Assembly: GCF_000445995.2 (NCBI RefSeq)
Contig: NC_022080.4
Coordinates: forward strand, 3,312,001-3,376,000
Length of the DNA: 64,000 nucleotides
Direction of reading: 5' to 3'
From: Geobacillus genomosp. 3
GTDB taxonomy: Bacteria; Bacillota; Bacilli; Bacillales; Anoxybacillaceae
Part shown: positions 10,928 through 20,316 of the stretch, in pieces
How positions within the stretch are numbered: the first letter of the stretch is position 1
Layout: the number at the start of each line of letters is the position of its first letter
Notes under the pieces: model-generated
The model's input: only the letters and a program-made list of their open reading frames with translations
What the model was told of the DNA's origin: nothing
Databases searched by the model: none
Made by a program: the position numbers and the translations under genes

Positions 10928-11189
10928 TAGCTTTTTTATCATTTCCGTCAGGAAGGTTTCCCCTTTCGAGCGAAAGAGGGGGACAAGGGGCTTTATAGTT
11001 GTCGGCGAGACGAGCCTCTCCGCTCGCGCTTGATCCGGACACGGCGGGATCCGAAGCACCGGCCCCCTGTAAGAACCGTTAAGTGCCCATCCGGCCAGGC
11101 GGGACGGAATCGGCGGCTCGAGCTTTGCTATTTTTGTACGTTGTAGGACACATTAATAAGTACTGAAGCGATGCACAGGAGGGGAAGGC
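10928..11189. other. Divergent intergenic region ywjF-clsB
   Basis: No gene is visible in these 262 bases between the ywjF promoter and clsB. A good AGGAGGGG ribosome-binding site precedes clsB at about 11179. No convincing -35/-10 pair for clsB was found; the AT-rich stretch around 11130-11160 is the likeliest place. Confidence 0.5.
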
Positions 11190-12380
11190 ATGGCCGTCAT
11201 TGCTGTTATTGCCATCATATTCATGCTCATTTATCTTGATGACAAACTCGGACAGCTCGCGTTCCGGAACGGACGGAAAAAAGTCGTCTATCCGGAACGG
11301 AGAAGCGATATTACGCTCTATGTCAACGGCAGGCATTTATTTTCCGACTATTTTGCCGAGCTGCGCCGTGCCCGCGACCATATTCACATCCTGTTTTACA
11401 TCATCAAAAGTGATGAAACGACGACACCATTTTTCCAAATTTTAAGGGAAAAAGCAGCCGAGGGAGTGAAAGTACGAGTGTTGGTCGACTGGGTCGGCAG
11501 CCTCGGGTTGCCGAAAGCGCTCATCCGCTCGCTGAGGGCGAGTGGAGTCGAATTCGCCTACGCCCGGCCGCCGCGCTTTCCGTTTTTCATTTACCGCCTC
11601 AACCGCCGCAACCACCGAAAAATTACGGTCGTTGACGGAAAGGTTGGGTACATGGGCGGTTTTAACATCGGCCGCGAATACAATGGGAAAGACGCCAATT
11701 TCGGGGAATGGCGCGACTATCACTTAAAAATCAGCGGCGAAGGGGTACACGACTTACAGGAACAATTTTTGCACGACTGGGAGGAGGCGACGGGCAAAAC
11801 CGTCGCTGACAAACCCCGTTACTTCCCGCCCCTTCGCGCCGGCGCCATTCGCCATCAATTGGTCGCCACCGATGGCGCCGCACTCGAGGAACAGTATATC
11901 GATGTCATCCGTCATGCAAAAAAAGAAATCGTGATCGGCACCCCGTATTTTATCCCGAGCCGGCCGTTATTTAACGAGCTGATGCGCGCAATCAAGCGCG
12001 GAGTGCGCGTCACCGTGCTTGTGCCGCTGAAGGCCGACCATTTATTTGTGCGAGAAGCCGCCCACCCTTATTTTTATCAAATGCTGCAAGCCGGGGCGCG
12101 TGTTTACCGCTTTTACCAAGGATTTTACCACGCCAAAACGATTGTCGTCGATGAGGAATGGTGCGATGTCGGAACGGCCAATTTCGATCGGCGCAGTTTG
12201 TTTTTAAACAGTGAAATTAACTGTTATGTGTTTGACCGTGCGTTCACCCGGCTCGTCAGGCAGGCGATCGAACGTGACTTGACACGCGCCGAGCCGCTGA
12301 CGCTCGATTTTTGGCGGAATCGTTCGCTCCTTGACCGCGGCAAAGAGTCGATTTCCCAGCTGATTTCCGCCTGGCTGTAG
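11190..12380 (+). CDS. clsB: Cardiolipin synthase (phospholipase D superfamily, YwjE/ClsB type)
   Basis: 396-aa membrane-anchored enzyme joining two phosphatidylglycerols into cardiolipin. One N-terminal membrane helix (residues 2-16, VIAVIAIIFMLIYL) is followed by two phospholipase D domains. Their HKD motifs are His142-Lys144-Asp149 (HRKITVVD) and His314-Lys316-Asp321 (HAKTIVVD), each followed by the usual GxxN/FDRRS segment. It has one helix rather than the two of the long Cls proteins, like B. subtilis YwjE. The ywjE-ywjF neighbourhood is conserved with Bacillus. ATG has AGGAGGGGAAGGC in front. Confidence 0.93.
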   Translation: MAVIAVIAIIFMLIYLDDKLGQLAFRNGRKKVVYPERRSDITLYVNGRHLFSDYFAELRRARDHIHILFYIIKSDETTTPFFQILREKAAEGVKVRVLVDWVGSLGLPKALIRSLRASGVEFAYARPPRFPFFIYRLNRRNHRKITVVDGKVGYMGGFNIGREYNGKDANFGEWRDYHLKISGEGVHDLQEQFLHDWEEATGKTVADKPRYFPPLRAGAIRHQLVATDGAALEEQYIDVIRHAKKEIVIGTPYFIPSRPLFNELMRAIKRGVRVTVLVPLKADHLFVREAAHPYFYQMLQAGARVYRFYQGFYHAKTIVVDEEWCDVGTANFDRRSLFLNSEINCYVFDRAFTRLVRQAIERDLTRAEPLTLDFWRNRSLLDRGKESISQLISAWL

Positions 12381-12542
12381 GCAACGCGAAAAAAGCCGGC
12401 GATGTTCATGACCAACCCGCCTAACAGCGGCTTTCCCCGCGGGGGAGAACCTCGCCAAATGAGCCTTTTTCCCGGCAAAACCCGGCGCTTGGACGAACGC
12501 TCGGACAAAAGGGCAAAAGAATCCCGGCCGAAACCGCGAAAC

Positions 12543-12599
12543 AAAAAACCCGGCCGGCGCCCGCGGCGATCTCACATCGCCAACATGGCGCCAGCCGGG
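12543..12599 (-). terminator. Rho-independent terminator of the argS-XapX unit
   Basis: On the minus strand CCCGGCTGGCGCC pairs with GGCGCCGGCCGGG (arms 12587-12599 and 12549-12561, one mismatch). Inside is a second stem ggcgat/atcgcc, and the structure is followed by TTTTTTG. It lies just after the small XapX gene. Confidence 0.85.
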
Positions 12600-12631
12600 A
12601 TTGAATCAGCTTGCCATCCTGCGGCCGCCGT

Positions 12632-12799
12632 TCATTTCCAAAACAACGCCAGCCATTGAAACAGCCGCATCCCGAGATACACCCCGACGATGCCGGCAAT
12701 GCCGGCCAACGCCGGAGGGGCCGGAATCGGCAGGCGGAACAACGTGAATAAACAACCGACGACCATGCCAGTGACAAGCGACAAGATGACTTCTTTCAT
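12632..12799 (-). CDS. XapX-domain (DUF1427-type) small membrane protein
   Basis: 55-aa protein with two hydrophobic helices separated by a proline-rich turn (FRLPIPAPPALAGIAGIVGVYLGM). The helix-PxPAPPxLxG-helix pattern is that of the XapX family, whose function is unknown. ATG at 12799 is chosen because GGAGG lies 8 nt upstream; an in-frame ATG at 12814 has no site. It lies 81 bp downstream of argS on the same strand and is followed by a strong terminator. Confidence 0.75.
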   Translation of the reverse strand: MKEVILSLVTGMVVGCLFTLFRLPIPAPPALAGIAGIVGVYLGMRLFQWLALFWK

Positions 12800-12880
12800 T
12801 CGTTGATCCTCCACCGTTGTTTTCCTTTAGGATGTCCAAACAAAAAGGGGGCAATCGCCCCCTCCGTTCGGTTTGTTCGT

Positions 12881-14554
12881 TTACATTTGTTCGGGCGCTG
12901 AAACGCCGATGAGTGCCAAGGCGTTGCGCAACGTGATTTGCACCGCCTTCACCAGCGCAAGGCGGGCTCTCGTTTTTTCGATGTTGTCAAGATCAAGCAC
13001 TTTTTCCGCGTTGTAGAAGCTATGAAGCGCTGACGCCAACTCAAACGCATAGGCAGTGACGCGGTGCGGCATCCGCTTGAGCGCCGCCTCAGCGACCACG
13101 TCCGGGAAGTCGCCGAGCACCTTGAGCAGCTCAATTTCCTTCTCGGTCTCCACTAAATGATGCAAAGCGAGGTCGCCTTCGTGCGACACGTTTTGCTCTT
13201 CCGCCTGGCGGAGAATGCTTGAGACGCGGGCGTGTGCATATTGGACGTAGTAAACCGGATTTTCATTCGACTGCGATACGGCCAAGTCCATGTCAAAGTC
13301 GAGATGCGTATCGCCCGAGCGCATCGCAAAGAAATAGCGGACGGCATCGACGCCGACTTCCTCCATCAGCTCGCGCATCGTCACCGCCTTGCCGGTGCGC
13401 TTGCTCATTTTCACGCGCTCGCCGTTTTGGTATAAATTCACCATTTGGATGATTTCGACTTCGAGCGCCTCCGGATCGTAGCCAAGCGCCGCAATCGCCG
13501 CTTTCATGCGCGGAATATAGCCGTGGTGGTCCGCCCCCCAGACGTTGATGAGCTTTTTGAACCCGCGCCGCAGCTTGTCTTGATGGTAGGCGATGTCCGG
13601 AAGCAAGTACGTATACGTGCCGTCTTGCTTAATTAACACGCGGTCTTTGTCATCGCCAAAGGCGGTCGAACGGAACCATGTCGCGCCGTCTTGTTCGTAA
13701 ATGTAGCCGCGCTCGCGCAACGTCGAGAGCGCCTCATCGATTTTGCCGCTTTCATAAAGCGACGTTTCCGAATACCAGACGTCAAACGGAACACGGAATG
13801 CGGCCAAATCTTGTTTAATTTTGTCGAGCTCATAACGAAGACCGTACTCGCGGAAGAACGCAAGCCGCTCCTCTTCATCGGCGTGGACGAACCGGTCGCC
13901 GTATTCCTCGGCCAGCTGTTTGCCGATTTCGACGATGTCGTCGCCGTAATAGCCGTCCTCCGGCAGCGGCATATCGGTGCCAAGCGCTTGGAAATAGCGG
14001 GCTTCGACCGATTTCGCCAAGTTGTAAATTTGCTTGCCGGCGTCGTTAATGTAGTATTCGCGCGTCACGTCAAAGCCGGCTTTCGCCAAAATGTTGCAAA
14101 GCGAATCGCCGACCGCCGCGCCGCGGGCATGGCCCAAATGCAAGTCGCCGGTCGGGTTGGCGGAGACGAACTCGACTTGCACCTTTTCCCCGTTGCCGAC
14201 GTTCGATTCGCCGTACGCTTGTCCGGCCTGCAAAATCGCCGGTACGACCGCCGTCAAATAGCGGTTGTCCATGTAAAAGTTGATAAAGCCCGGCCCCGCC
14301 ACCTCAACGCGCGCCACCGATACGCGTCCGCGGTCGAGCTGCGCGGCGATGGCTTCGGCGATCGCCCGCGGCGGTTTTTTCGCAAGGCGGGCAAGCTGCA
14401 TGGCGATATTCGTCGAGTAATCGCCGTGCGCCTTTTCGCGCGGCACCTCAAGCAGCACTTCCGGCAGCTCGTCGGCCGAAACGAGCCCGGCTTTTACCGC
14501 CGCCTGGCGAATTTCGTCTTTCAGCTGTTCTTTCATTTGTCCGACAATGTTCAT
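12881..14554 (-). CDS. argS: Arginyl-tRNA synthetase
   Basis: 557-aa class I aminoacyl-tRNA synthetase. The N-terminal Add1 domain recognises the tRNA D-loop. The signature HLGHARGA (HIGH) follows near residue 135, and [10 protein letters not shown] (KMSKS-like) lies in the second half. The C-terminal DALR anticodon-binding domain ends the protein. Length matches Bacillus ArgRS. The start follows the stop of the DUF1934 gene by 4 bp, so the two are translationally linked, as in B. subtilis ywiB-argS. Confidence 0.97.
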   Translation of the reverse strand: MNIVGQMKEQLKDEIRQAAVKAGLVSADELPEVLLEVPREKAHGDYSTNIAMQLARLAKKPPRAIAEAIAAQLDRGRVSVARVEVAGPGFINFYMDNRYLTAVVPAILQAGQAYGESNVGNGEKVQVEFVSANPTGDLHLGHARGAAVGDSLCNILAKAGFDVTREYYINDAGKQIYNLAKSVEARYFQALGTDMPLPEDGYYGDDIVEIGKQLAEEYGDRFVHADEEERLAFFREYGLRYELDKIKQDLAAFRVPFDVWYSETSLYESGKIDEALSTLRERGYIYEQDGATWFRSTAFGDDKDRVLIKQDGTYTYLLPDIAYHQDKLRRGFKKLINVWGADHHGYIPRMKAAIAALGYDPEALEVEIIQMVNLYQNGERVKMSKRTGKAVTMRELMEEVGVDAVRYFFAMRSGDTHLDFDMDLAVSQSNENPVYYVQYAHARVSSILRQAEEQNVSHEGDLALHHLVETEKEIELLKVLGDFPDVVAEAALKRMPHRVTAYAFELASALHSFYNAEKVLDLDNIEKTRARLALVKAVQITLRNALALIGVSAPEQM

Positions 14555-14558
14555 CGGC

Positions 14559-14990
14559 TTATACCCCCTTAAATGTCAACGTCAACGTATGGCGCCCGCT
14601 CCGCTCGTTTTGCAGCACGAGTTCGTAGGAGAGAAAGAGCCGCCCCCGCTTCCGCTTGTCGTCATAGTGAAACTCGATCGCATCCGTTTTCGCCGCCATC
14701 GCCCACCGCCCAAACGCCGTTTGGTAATGGCCGGGCAGCTCTTGCCGGCGGCGGAACGTTTGCCGCATCTCGACCGCCCCGGAGCGAATGACGACGACTT
14801 CCTCAGGCGCGATTTTCACCGTCGTTTTCACCCGCCCCAGTTCGTTTTCCTCCTCAAACTGCAAATAGCCCGTTGTCCCTTTTATGTAATACACACCGTC
14901 CGCCTCAAGCACGACCGTCTCCCGGCGCGCACTGTCGCGGATGACAGCGACTTGGCGAAGCTGCACCGGCATACCATTTCGTTCCTTCAT
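14559..14990 (-). CDS. ywiB: DUF1934 family protein YwiB
   Basis: 143-aa calycin-like beta-barrel protein of unknown function. It shows the family features [15 protein letters not shown] and [26 protein letters not shown]. The open frame extends to 15149, but ATG at 14990 gives the length and N-terminus of Bacillus YwiB; an alternative is ATG at 14972. It is always found upstream of argS in Bacilli, yet no role in tRNA charging has been shown. Confidence 0.85.
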   Translation of the reverse strand: MKERNGMPVQLRQVAVIRDSARRETVVLEADGVYYIKGTTGYLQFEEENELGRVKTTVKIAPEEVVVIRSGAVEMRQTFRRRQELPGHYQTAFGRWAMAAKTDAIEFHYDDKRKRGRLFLSYELVLQNERSGRHTLTLTFKGV

Positions 14991-15030
14991 GGCTGAACAC
15001 ACCTTTGCGAGCAAAACAGTCATAACATTA

Positions 15031-15059
15031 AGTATAAAGAACTGCCCCGTCCGATTCAA
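15031..15059 (-). promoter_or_regulatory. Sigma-A promoter of ywiB-argS
   Basis: TTGAAT (complement at 15054-15059), a 17-bp spacer and TATACT (complement at 15031-15036) on the minus strand, 40 bp upstream of the ywiB start. Confidence 0.75.
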
Positions 15060-15100
15060 GGGGGGACAAGCTTGGCGGCGGGTTTCTGTCCCCGTTCGCC

Positions 15101-15135
15101 AAAAAGAAAAAAGCCCAAAGCCGAAGCCTTGGAGC
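15101..15135 (-). terminator. Terminator of the small oxidase-like gene
   Basis: On the minus strand GCTCCAAGGC and GCTTTGGGC pair around a TTCG loop and are followed by TTTTTTCTTTTT. It separates the upstream small membrane gene from the ywiB promoter. Confidence 0.7.
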
Positions 15136-15152
15136 TTTTCTCCAACCACATT

Positions 15153-15524
15153 TTATGACGGTGTCCGAACGTTTTGCAGCACGTTAACGGCAAACGCAAT
15201 AACCGCGAGGACGACGAGCACCCCGCCGATGGCCGTCACCGGCACGAACGCTTCGTTGCCGTAAACGACGAAAACAAGACCGATCATCATAACCGGCAAC
15301 CCGATATTGTGCAGCCAAAAATGAACGTTGGCCAACTTGGTGGCTGCTGCTTGCGGGAATAAATGATAAATAATACCGGCAAGCGTCAGTGCGGTCCAGC
15401 CGAGCAAGTTAATATGGACATGAACCGGAGTCAGCGTAAACGAATGGGTCATGGACATGCCAAGACCGATACAGACGCCAATGACAAAGTAGACAACGGA
15501 AATTTTGATCAGCTTCACGCCCAT
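15153..15524 (-). CDS. Mini cytochrome-oxidase-subunit-I-like membrane protein
   Basis: 123-aa protein with four predicted helices. Helix 2 carries HVHINLLGWTALTLAGIIYHLFP, the pattern of the low-spin heme ligand helix of heme-copper/NO reductase subunit I, and a further His lies in NVHFWLHNIG. It is far too short for a complete oxidase (about 12 helices) and keeps no copper-ligand region. It may be a stand-alone heme-binding membrane protein. Similar short proteins are annotated as cbb3-type subunit I in Geobacillus. ATG has GGGGGAACAAAG in front. Function unknown. Confidence 0.7.
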   Translation of the reverse strand: MGVKLIKISVVYFVIGVCIGLGMSMTHSFTLTPVHVHINLLGWTALTLAGIIYHLFPQAAATKLANVHFWLHNIGLPVMMIGLVFVVYGNEAFVPVTAIGGVLVVLAVIAFAVNVLQNVRTPS

Positions 15525-15614
15525 CTTTGTTCCCCCTCCCCCCTTTTCTTTTGTTAATATATTACATATTATTATGTTCCGTACCCTTATATTCCTGCTC
15601 CTTTGGCCCTACCC

Positions 15615-15659
15615 AAGAAAAAAAAGCGCCCTCGCACATTGGCGATTTAGGCGCTTTTT
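15615..15659 (-). terminator. Terminator of speE-speB
   Basis: Minus-strand AAAAAGCGCC and GGCGCTTTTTTTT arms (15650-15659 and 15617-15630) around a 19-base loop, ending in a run of eight T, directly after the speB stop. Confidence 0.88.
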
Positions 15660-15666
15660 CCTATGT

Positions 15667-16542
15667 TCACTTCACCACCCAGCCGAGCAGCATTTCTCTC
15701 ACAAGCTTGCTCGCTGTGTTGGCGGTTTGTTCCGAATGGTCGTAAATCGGCGCGACTTCCACTAAATCGGCGCCGACAACGCGAACGTCAGAGCGGGCGA
15801 TCTCATGGATCGCCGCCAACAGCTCTTTCGATGTAATCCCGCCGGCATCCACCGTTCCCGTACCCGGAGCGTGGGCCGGGTCGAGCACATCGATGTCAAT
15901 CGTCACATACACCGGGCGGCCGGCGAGTTTCGGCAGCACCGAACGGAGCGGTTCAAGCACGTCAAACTTGGCGATGTACATGCCGTTTTGTTTCGCCCAT
16001 TCGAACTCTTCTTTCATGCCGGAGCGAATGCCGAACGAAAAGACGTTCGTCGGGCCGATGAGATCGGCGGCTTTGCGGATCGGCGTCGCATGCGACAACG
16101 GCTCGCCTTCGTAATGTTCGCGCAAGTCGGTATGGGCGTCCATGTGAATGACGGCCAAATCCGGGTAATAGTCGTGCACGGCTTTGATGACCGGCCAAGA
16201 GACAAGGTGTTCGCCGCCGAGACCGAGCGGAAACTTGCCGGCATCAAGCACTTTTCTGACGAACTGTTCTATCAGCTCCAAGCTGCGGGCGGCGTTGCCA
16301 AACGGCAGCGGGATGTCGCCGGCGTCAAAGTAACGGACATCCTTTAGCTCCCGGTCCAAATATGGGCTATATTCTTCAAGGCCGATCGACACTTCGCGGA
16401 TGCGGGCCGGACCGAACCGCGAACCGGGCCGGTAGCTGACGGTCCAATCCATCGGCATCCCGTAGATGACCGCTTCGCTCTCCTCGAAATTCGGATGGCT
16501 GCCAATAAAGACGTTGCCGGAGTAAGCCTCATCAAACCGCAT
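15667..16542 (-). CDS. speB: Agmatinase
   Basis: 291-aa ureohydrolase splitting agmatine to putrescine and urea with a binuclear Mn centre. Metal-binding motifs are GGEH, DAHTD and DIDVLDPAHAPGTGTVDAGG. The N-terminus (MRFDEAYSG) and the length agree with B. subtilis SpeB. It starts 12 bp after speE, so the pair makes putrescine and spermidine together. Confidence 0.97.
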   Translation of the reverse strand: MRFDEAYSGNVFIGSHPNFEESEAVIYGMPMDWTVSYRPGSRFGPARIREVSIGLEEYSPYLDRELKDVRYFDAGDIPLPFGNAARSLELIEQFVRKVLDAGKFPLGLGGEHLVSWPVIKAVHDYYPDLAVIHMDAHTDLREHYEGEPLSHATPIRKAADLIGPTNVFSFGIRSGMKEEFEWAKQNGMYIAKFDVLEPLRSVLPKLAGRPVYVTIDIDVLDPAHAPGTGTVDAGGITSKELLAAIHEIARSDVRVVGADLVEVAPIYDHSEQTANTASKLVREMLLGWVVK

Positions 16543-16554
16543 TCATCTTCCCCC

Positions 16555-17382
16555 TCATTTCACCAAGTCCGCGACAAACTTCGGCAGTACGAAACACGCT
16601 TTGTGCAGCTCTTTCGTGTAATATTTCGTGTCAATGTCGTGGAACCGGTCGTCGCTGACCGCAAGCGGGTCGTATTTTTTCGAGCCGAGCGTAAACGTCC
16701 AGAGCCCGCTCGGATACGTTGGAATGTTCGCCGTATACAAACGGGTGATCGGGAAAATTTCTTTCACATCGCGGTAGACGTTGCGGATCAAGTCAGCTTT
16801 AAACCACGGGTTGTCCGTTTGGGCGACGAACATGCCGTCCTCTTTCAACGCGTTGGCGATCCCGGCATAAAACCCTTTGGTGAACAAGTTGACCGCCGGG
16901 CCGACTGGTTCCGTCGAGTCGACCATAATGACGTCGTATTCGTTTTCGCTTTGGGCGATGTGCATAAACCCGTCATCGACTTTCACTTCGACGCGCGGAT
17001 CATCAAGCTTTCCGGCAATTTCCGGCAAATATTTTTTCGAATACTCGATCACTTTGCCGTCAATTTCCACGAGCGTCGCTTTTTTGACGCTCGGGTGTTT
17101 CAACACTTCACGGATGACGCCGCCGTCGCCGCCGCCGACGACAAGGACGTTCTCCGGCTTAGGATGGGTGAACAACGGCACATGGGCGACCATTTCGTGG
17201 TAGACGAATTCGTCTTTTTGCGTCGTCATCACCATGCCGTCTAAAATGAGCATGTTGCCAAACTCCGCCGTTTCGACCATATCAAGCTTTTGAAACGGCG
17301 TTTGTTCTGTATGTAAAGTGCGGGTAATGCGTGCCGTGATGCCAAAATGTTCTGTCTGCTTTTCCGTAAACCATAGTTCCAT
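16555..17382 (-). CDS. speE: Spermidine synthase
   Basis: 275-aa aminopropyltransferase using decarboxylated S-adenosylmethionine and putrescine. The SAM-binding loop is [18 protein letters not shown] and the catalytic and substrate Asp region is VDDGFMHIA...[10 protein letters not shown]. The start MELWFTEKQ at 17382 is chosen by match to the family and AAAGGATG 7 nt upstream; the open frame begins earlier at 17406. First gene of the speE-speB operon. Confidence 0.97.
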   Translation of the reverse strand: MELWFTEKQTEHFGITARITRTLHTEQTPFQKLDMVETAEFGNMLILDGMVMTTQKDEFVYHEMVAHVPLFTHPKPENVLVVGGGDGGVIREVLKHPSVKKATLVEIDGKVIEYSKKYLPEIAGKLDDPRVEVKVDDGFMHIAQSENEYDVIMVDSTEPVGPAVNLFTKGFYAGIANALKEDGMFVAQTDNPWFKADLIRNVYRDVKEIFPITRLYTANIPTYPSGLWTFTLGSKKYDPLAVSDDRFHDIDTKYYTKELHKACFVLPKFVADLVK

Positions 17383-17453
17383 CGGTAACATCCTTTCTCC
17401 GAACATTGCTTACTATCAAGTTTCCCTTGCCAACGAAAAACTAAACATGAAAA

Positions 17454-17481
17454 AGTATAGAGCAATCTAGCAAAAATGCAA
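17454..17481 (-). promoter_or_regulatory. Sigma-A promoter of speE-speB
   Basis: Minus-strand TTGCAT (17476-17481), 16-bp spacer and TATACT (17454-17459), about 70 bp upstream of the speE start. Confidence 0.78.
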
Positions 17482-17609
17482 GGGGAACAAGTTTAAAATA
17501 AAAAAATTTTTTTCATACTAGTAAGAAAAGCGGGGAGCGCCCGCCCGCTGCATTTCGCCAGAGGGCCAAACGACGCGCTTTTCCGCCAACATCGCCGAGG
17601 TGATGCGCA

Positions 17610-19655
17610 ATGGAACCGATCCCGGGCAGCCGTTTTCGCGGCACGTGGAAATATGTGCGCGCCGCCATGTTTATTAGTGTTTTTCTTGCGATCTTTGCTT
17701 CCGCCGCCCTCGGGAGCTTTATTTTGTTCGCCAAAATCGAGGGCGCCCCGCCGGTTGCCGTGCCGCAAACGACGATTTTTTACGCGGATGACGGCCGCAA
17801 AATCGGGGAAAGCGACCATGGGCAAAAGCGGTACTGGGTCCGGCTTGATGACATTTCCCCGCACGTCATTGAAGCGACGATCGCCGTGGAAGATCGAAAG
17901 TTTTACGAACATCACGGATTTGACTTGAAACGGATCGCCGCCGCGGTGTTGGCCAACATCCAGGCCATGGACAAAGTGCAAGGGGCGAGCACGATCACCC
18001 AGCAATATGCCCGCAACTTGTTTTTAACGCATGAGAAAACGTGGTCGCGGAAAATTCAAGAAGCGCTGTACACGATCCGCCTTGAAGCCAACTACAGCAA
18101 AGAAAAAATTTTAGAAGGCTATTTAAACACCATTTACTATGGCCATGGCGCCTACGGCATCGAGGCGGCGGCGCGTTATTATTTCGGCAAGCATGCCGAT
18201 GAACTGACGATAAGCGAAGCGGCCATGTTAGCCGGCATTCCGAAAGGCCCATACTACTATTCGCCGCTTGTGAACGAAGAGCGGGCGAAAGCGCGGCAAA
18301 AAATCGTGCTCACCTCCATGGTGGAAGCGGGCTACATCAGCCGCGAAGAGGCGGAGCGGGCGTACCGCGACAAGCTCGTTTACGTCCGCCACCGCGAACA
18401 GGAGCAGCCCATGGCCCCGTATTTCCAAGATGTCGTCAAACAGCAGCTGCGCACGAAGCTTGGCCTTGATGAGCGGACGATCGAGCTCGGGGGATTGCGC
18501 GTCTACACAACGCTCGACCGGCGCCTGCAGCGAATCGCCGAAGAACAATTTAAGCAAGTCATCAGCCCCCATTCCGCCATCCAGGCGGCATTGGTGGCCA
18601 TGGATCCGCGCACAGGGGAAGTAAAGGCGCTCATCGGCGGCCGCGATTATGAAGAAAGCCCGTTCAACCGCGCTGTGCAAGCCGAACGCCAGCCGGGGTC
18701 GACGTTTAAACCGTTTTTGTATTACGCGGCGATCGAGCAAGGGTTTACCCCGTCGACGCAACTGCGCAGCGAACTGACCACCTTTACGTTTGACGGGGGC
18801 CGGGCGACGTATACGCCGCATAACTACAACGACTATTACGCGGACGGCCCGATTACGCTTGCCCAGGCGCTCGCCGTCTCCGACAACGTCTTCGCCGTCA
18901 AAACGCTGCAGTTTATCGGTGCCGCTAAACTCGTTGAAACAGCGAAAGCGCTCGGCATTACGAGCAAACTGAAGGCCGTGCCGTCACTCGCCCTTGGCAC
19001 GTCGCCGGTGAAAATGATCGACATGGTCGCCGCATACGGCACGATCGCCAACTACGGCAAAAAAGCGGGCCCGGTGTTCATTAAAAAAGTCGTCGACGCG
19101 AACGGAAACGTCTTATATGAACACAAACCGGCAAGCGAGCAAGTACTCGACCGCGACGCGGCGTTTGTGACCGCCCACTTAATGACCGGGATGTTCGATC
19201 CAAAGCTCAACGGCTATACGACCGTCACCGGGCAGTCGATCGCCGATGAAATGACGCGCCCGTACGCCGGCAAGTCCGGAACGACGAAAACGGACAGCTG
19301 GATGATCGGCTTCGCCCCGCAACTTGTTGCCGGCGTCTGGACCGGGTACGACCGCGGTGAGACGATGAGCCGCTTTGATGAGAAACAATACGCGAAACAA
19401 ATATGGGTTCGTTTTATGGAGGAAAGCCTCGCCGGCGAGCCGGAAAAATCGTTTAAGCCGACCAAAGGCGTCATCGGCGTCTACGTCGACCCGCAAAACG
19501 GAAAGCTGGCGACCGATTCGTGCCCGGTGAAGCGGAAAACGTATTATATCGCCGGCACAGAACCGGTCGACTATTGCACTGATCATTGGGAAAAGAAAAA
19601 GAAGAAAAAAGAAGACGGCAAAAGTTGGTGGGAAAAATGGCTGCCGTGGTTCTAA
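17610..19655 (+). CDS. pbpG: Class A penicillin-binding protein (PbpG-like)
   Basis: 681-aa bifunctional peptidoglycan synthase. A cytoplasmic basic stretch and one membrane helix (about 17-39) precede the GT51 glycosyltransferase domain (VEDRKFYEHHGFD, ASTITQQYARN). The transpeptidase follows, with Ser364-x-x-Lys (STFK), Ser424-Asp-Asn and Lys555-Ser-Gly. A lysine-rich tail precedes the end. B. subtilis has pbpG (ywhE) at the same position, upstream of ywhD and ywhC. In that organism it is made in the forespore; no forespore promoter could be recognised here. ATG follows GAGGTGATGCGCA. Confidence 0.92.
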   Translation: MEPIPGSRFRGTWKYVRAAMFISVFLAIFASAALGSFILFAKIEGAPPVAVPQTTIFYADDGRKIGESDHGQKRYWVRLDDISPHVIEATIAVEDRKFYEHHGFDLKRIAAAVLANIQAMDKVQGASTITQQYARNLFLTHEKTWSRKIQEALYTIRLEANYSKEKILEGYLNTIYYGHGAYGIEAAARYYFGKHADELTISEAAMLAGIPKGPYYYSPLVNEERAKARQKIVLTSMVEAGYISREEAERAYRDKLVYVRHREQEQPMAPYFQDVVKQQLRTKLGLDERTIELGGLRVYTTLDRRLQRIAEEQFKQVISPHSAIQAALVAMDPRTGEVKALIGGRDYEESPFNRAVQAERQPGSTFKPFLYYAAIEQGFTPSTQLRSELTTFTFDGGRATYTPHNYNDYYADGPITLAQALAVSDNVFAVKTLQFIGAAKLVETAKALGITSKLKAVPSLALGTSPVKMIDMVAAYGTIANYGKKAGPVFIKKVVDANGNVLYEHKPASEQVLDRDAAFVTAHLMTGMFDPKLNGYTTVTGQSIADEMTRPYAGKSGTTKTDSWMIGFAPQLVAGVWTGYDRGETMSRFDEKQYAKQIWVRFMEESLAGEPEKSFKPTKGVIGVYVDPQNGKLATDSCPVKRKTYYIAGTEPVDYCTDHWEKKKKKKEDGKSWWEKWLPWF

Positions 19656-19695
19656 AGAAAATCCCCTGCGTTTGCACGCAGGGGATTTTCTTGTC
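19656..19695 (+). terminator. Terminator after pbpG
   Basis: AAAATCCCCTGCG and CGCAGGGGATTTT are perfect arms around TTTGCA, followed by CTTG. The flanking A and T runs would let it work in both directions. Confidence 0.85.
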
Positions 19696-19783
19696 CTAGT
19701 TTTCCTGTGTTATACATGTAGATTTAGTTTATCCTTTTTTCCAAACAAGAACAAGCCCTTGCCCATATCTTTTCACAAAACCG

Positions 19784-20299
19784 TCACATTTCCCCTTCCA
19801 AATCTTGTTTCAGCTTATCGCTCGAGCGGTTCCATATCTCGATGTCGTGGCCTTTCAAAAAGTTCGCGAGCACCCGTTTTGATTTGGCGTCCATATGGTC
19901 GACGATAATGTGCCGCTTCAGCGATTTATCGAGCCGGTTCACATGTTCCGGCAACAGCTTATAGCCGCGGCGCGCCTCGCGATCAACCGTCATTTCGCAC
20001 GCCGTCACCCCGGCGTAATACGGGCCGTCGGCGCCACGCTCGATCGTCACCCAGACGATCCAATACGGCTTGCCGTTCGGGACGGCGGAACGGTCGGGCA
20101 AAAATTTAATGCCGCGCTCGACAGCGCTGCGCGCATGCATCGCCCCCATGTCGACGAACGCTTCGCCCGCTTCGACGTCAATGATGACCGGCGACACGTT
20201 TTCCAAGCTCAACGCCCCGGCGCCAAAGCCGCGGTGCCCGTCGGTCGGATCGTCCTTAATGATGTTAAACCCGATGTTTTTTTTCTTTTTTTGCTCCAC
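19784..20299 (-). CDS. ywhD: Conserved protein YwhD
   Basis: 171-aa soluble protein of unknown function, conserved in Bacillaceae between pbpG and ywhC. Recognisable features are FNIIKDDPTDGHRGFGAGALSLENVSPVIID at the N-terminus and an acidic C-terminus. The N-terminal run of lysines (MEQKKKKN) is unusual. It begins 18 bp after the ywhC stop and is probably co-transcribed with it. Confidence 0.85.
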   Translation of the reverse strand: MEQKKKKNIGFNIIKDDPTDGHRGFGAGALSLENVSPVIIDVEAGEAFVDMGAMHARSAVERGIKFLPDRSAVPNGKPYWIVWVTIERGADGPYYAGVTACEMTVDREARRGYKLLPEHVNRLDKSLKRHIIVDHMDAKSKRVLANFLKGHDIEIWNRSSDKLKQDLEGEM

Positions 20300-20316
20300 T
20301 CGCTTCTTCCTCCTTC

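Noticed and set aside
13691..14572. 293-codon plus-strand frame antisense to argS
   Set aside because: A shadow of the argS coding sequence, with no start signals and no recognisable family.
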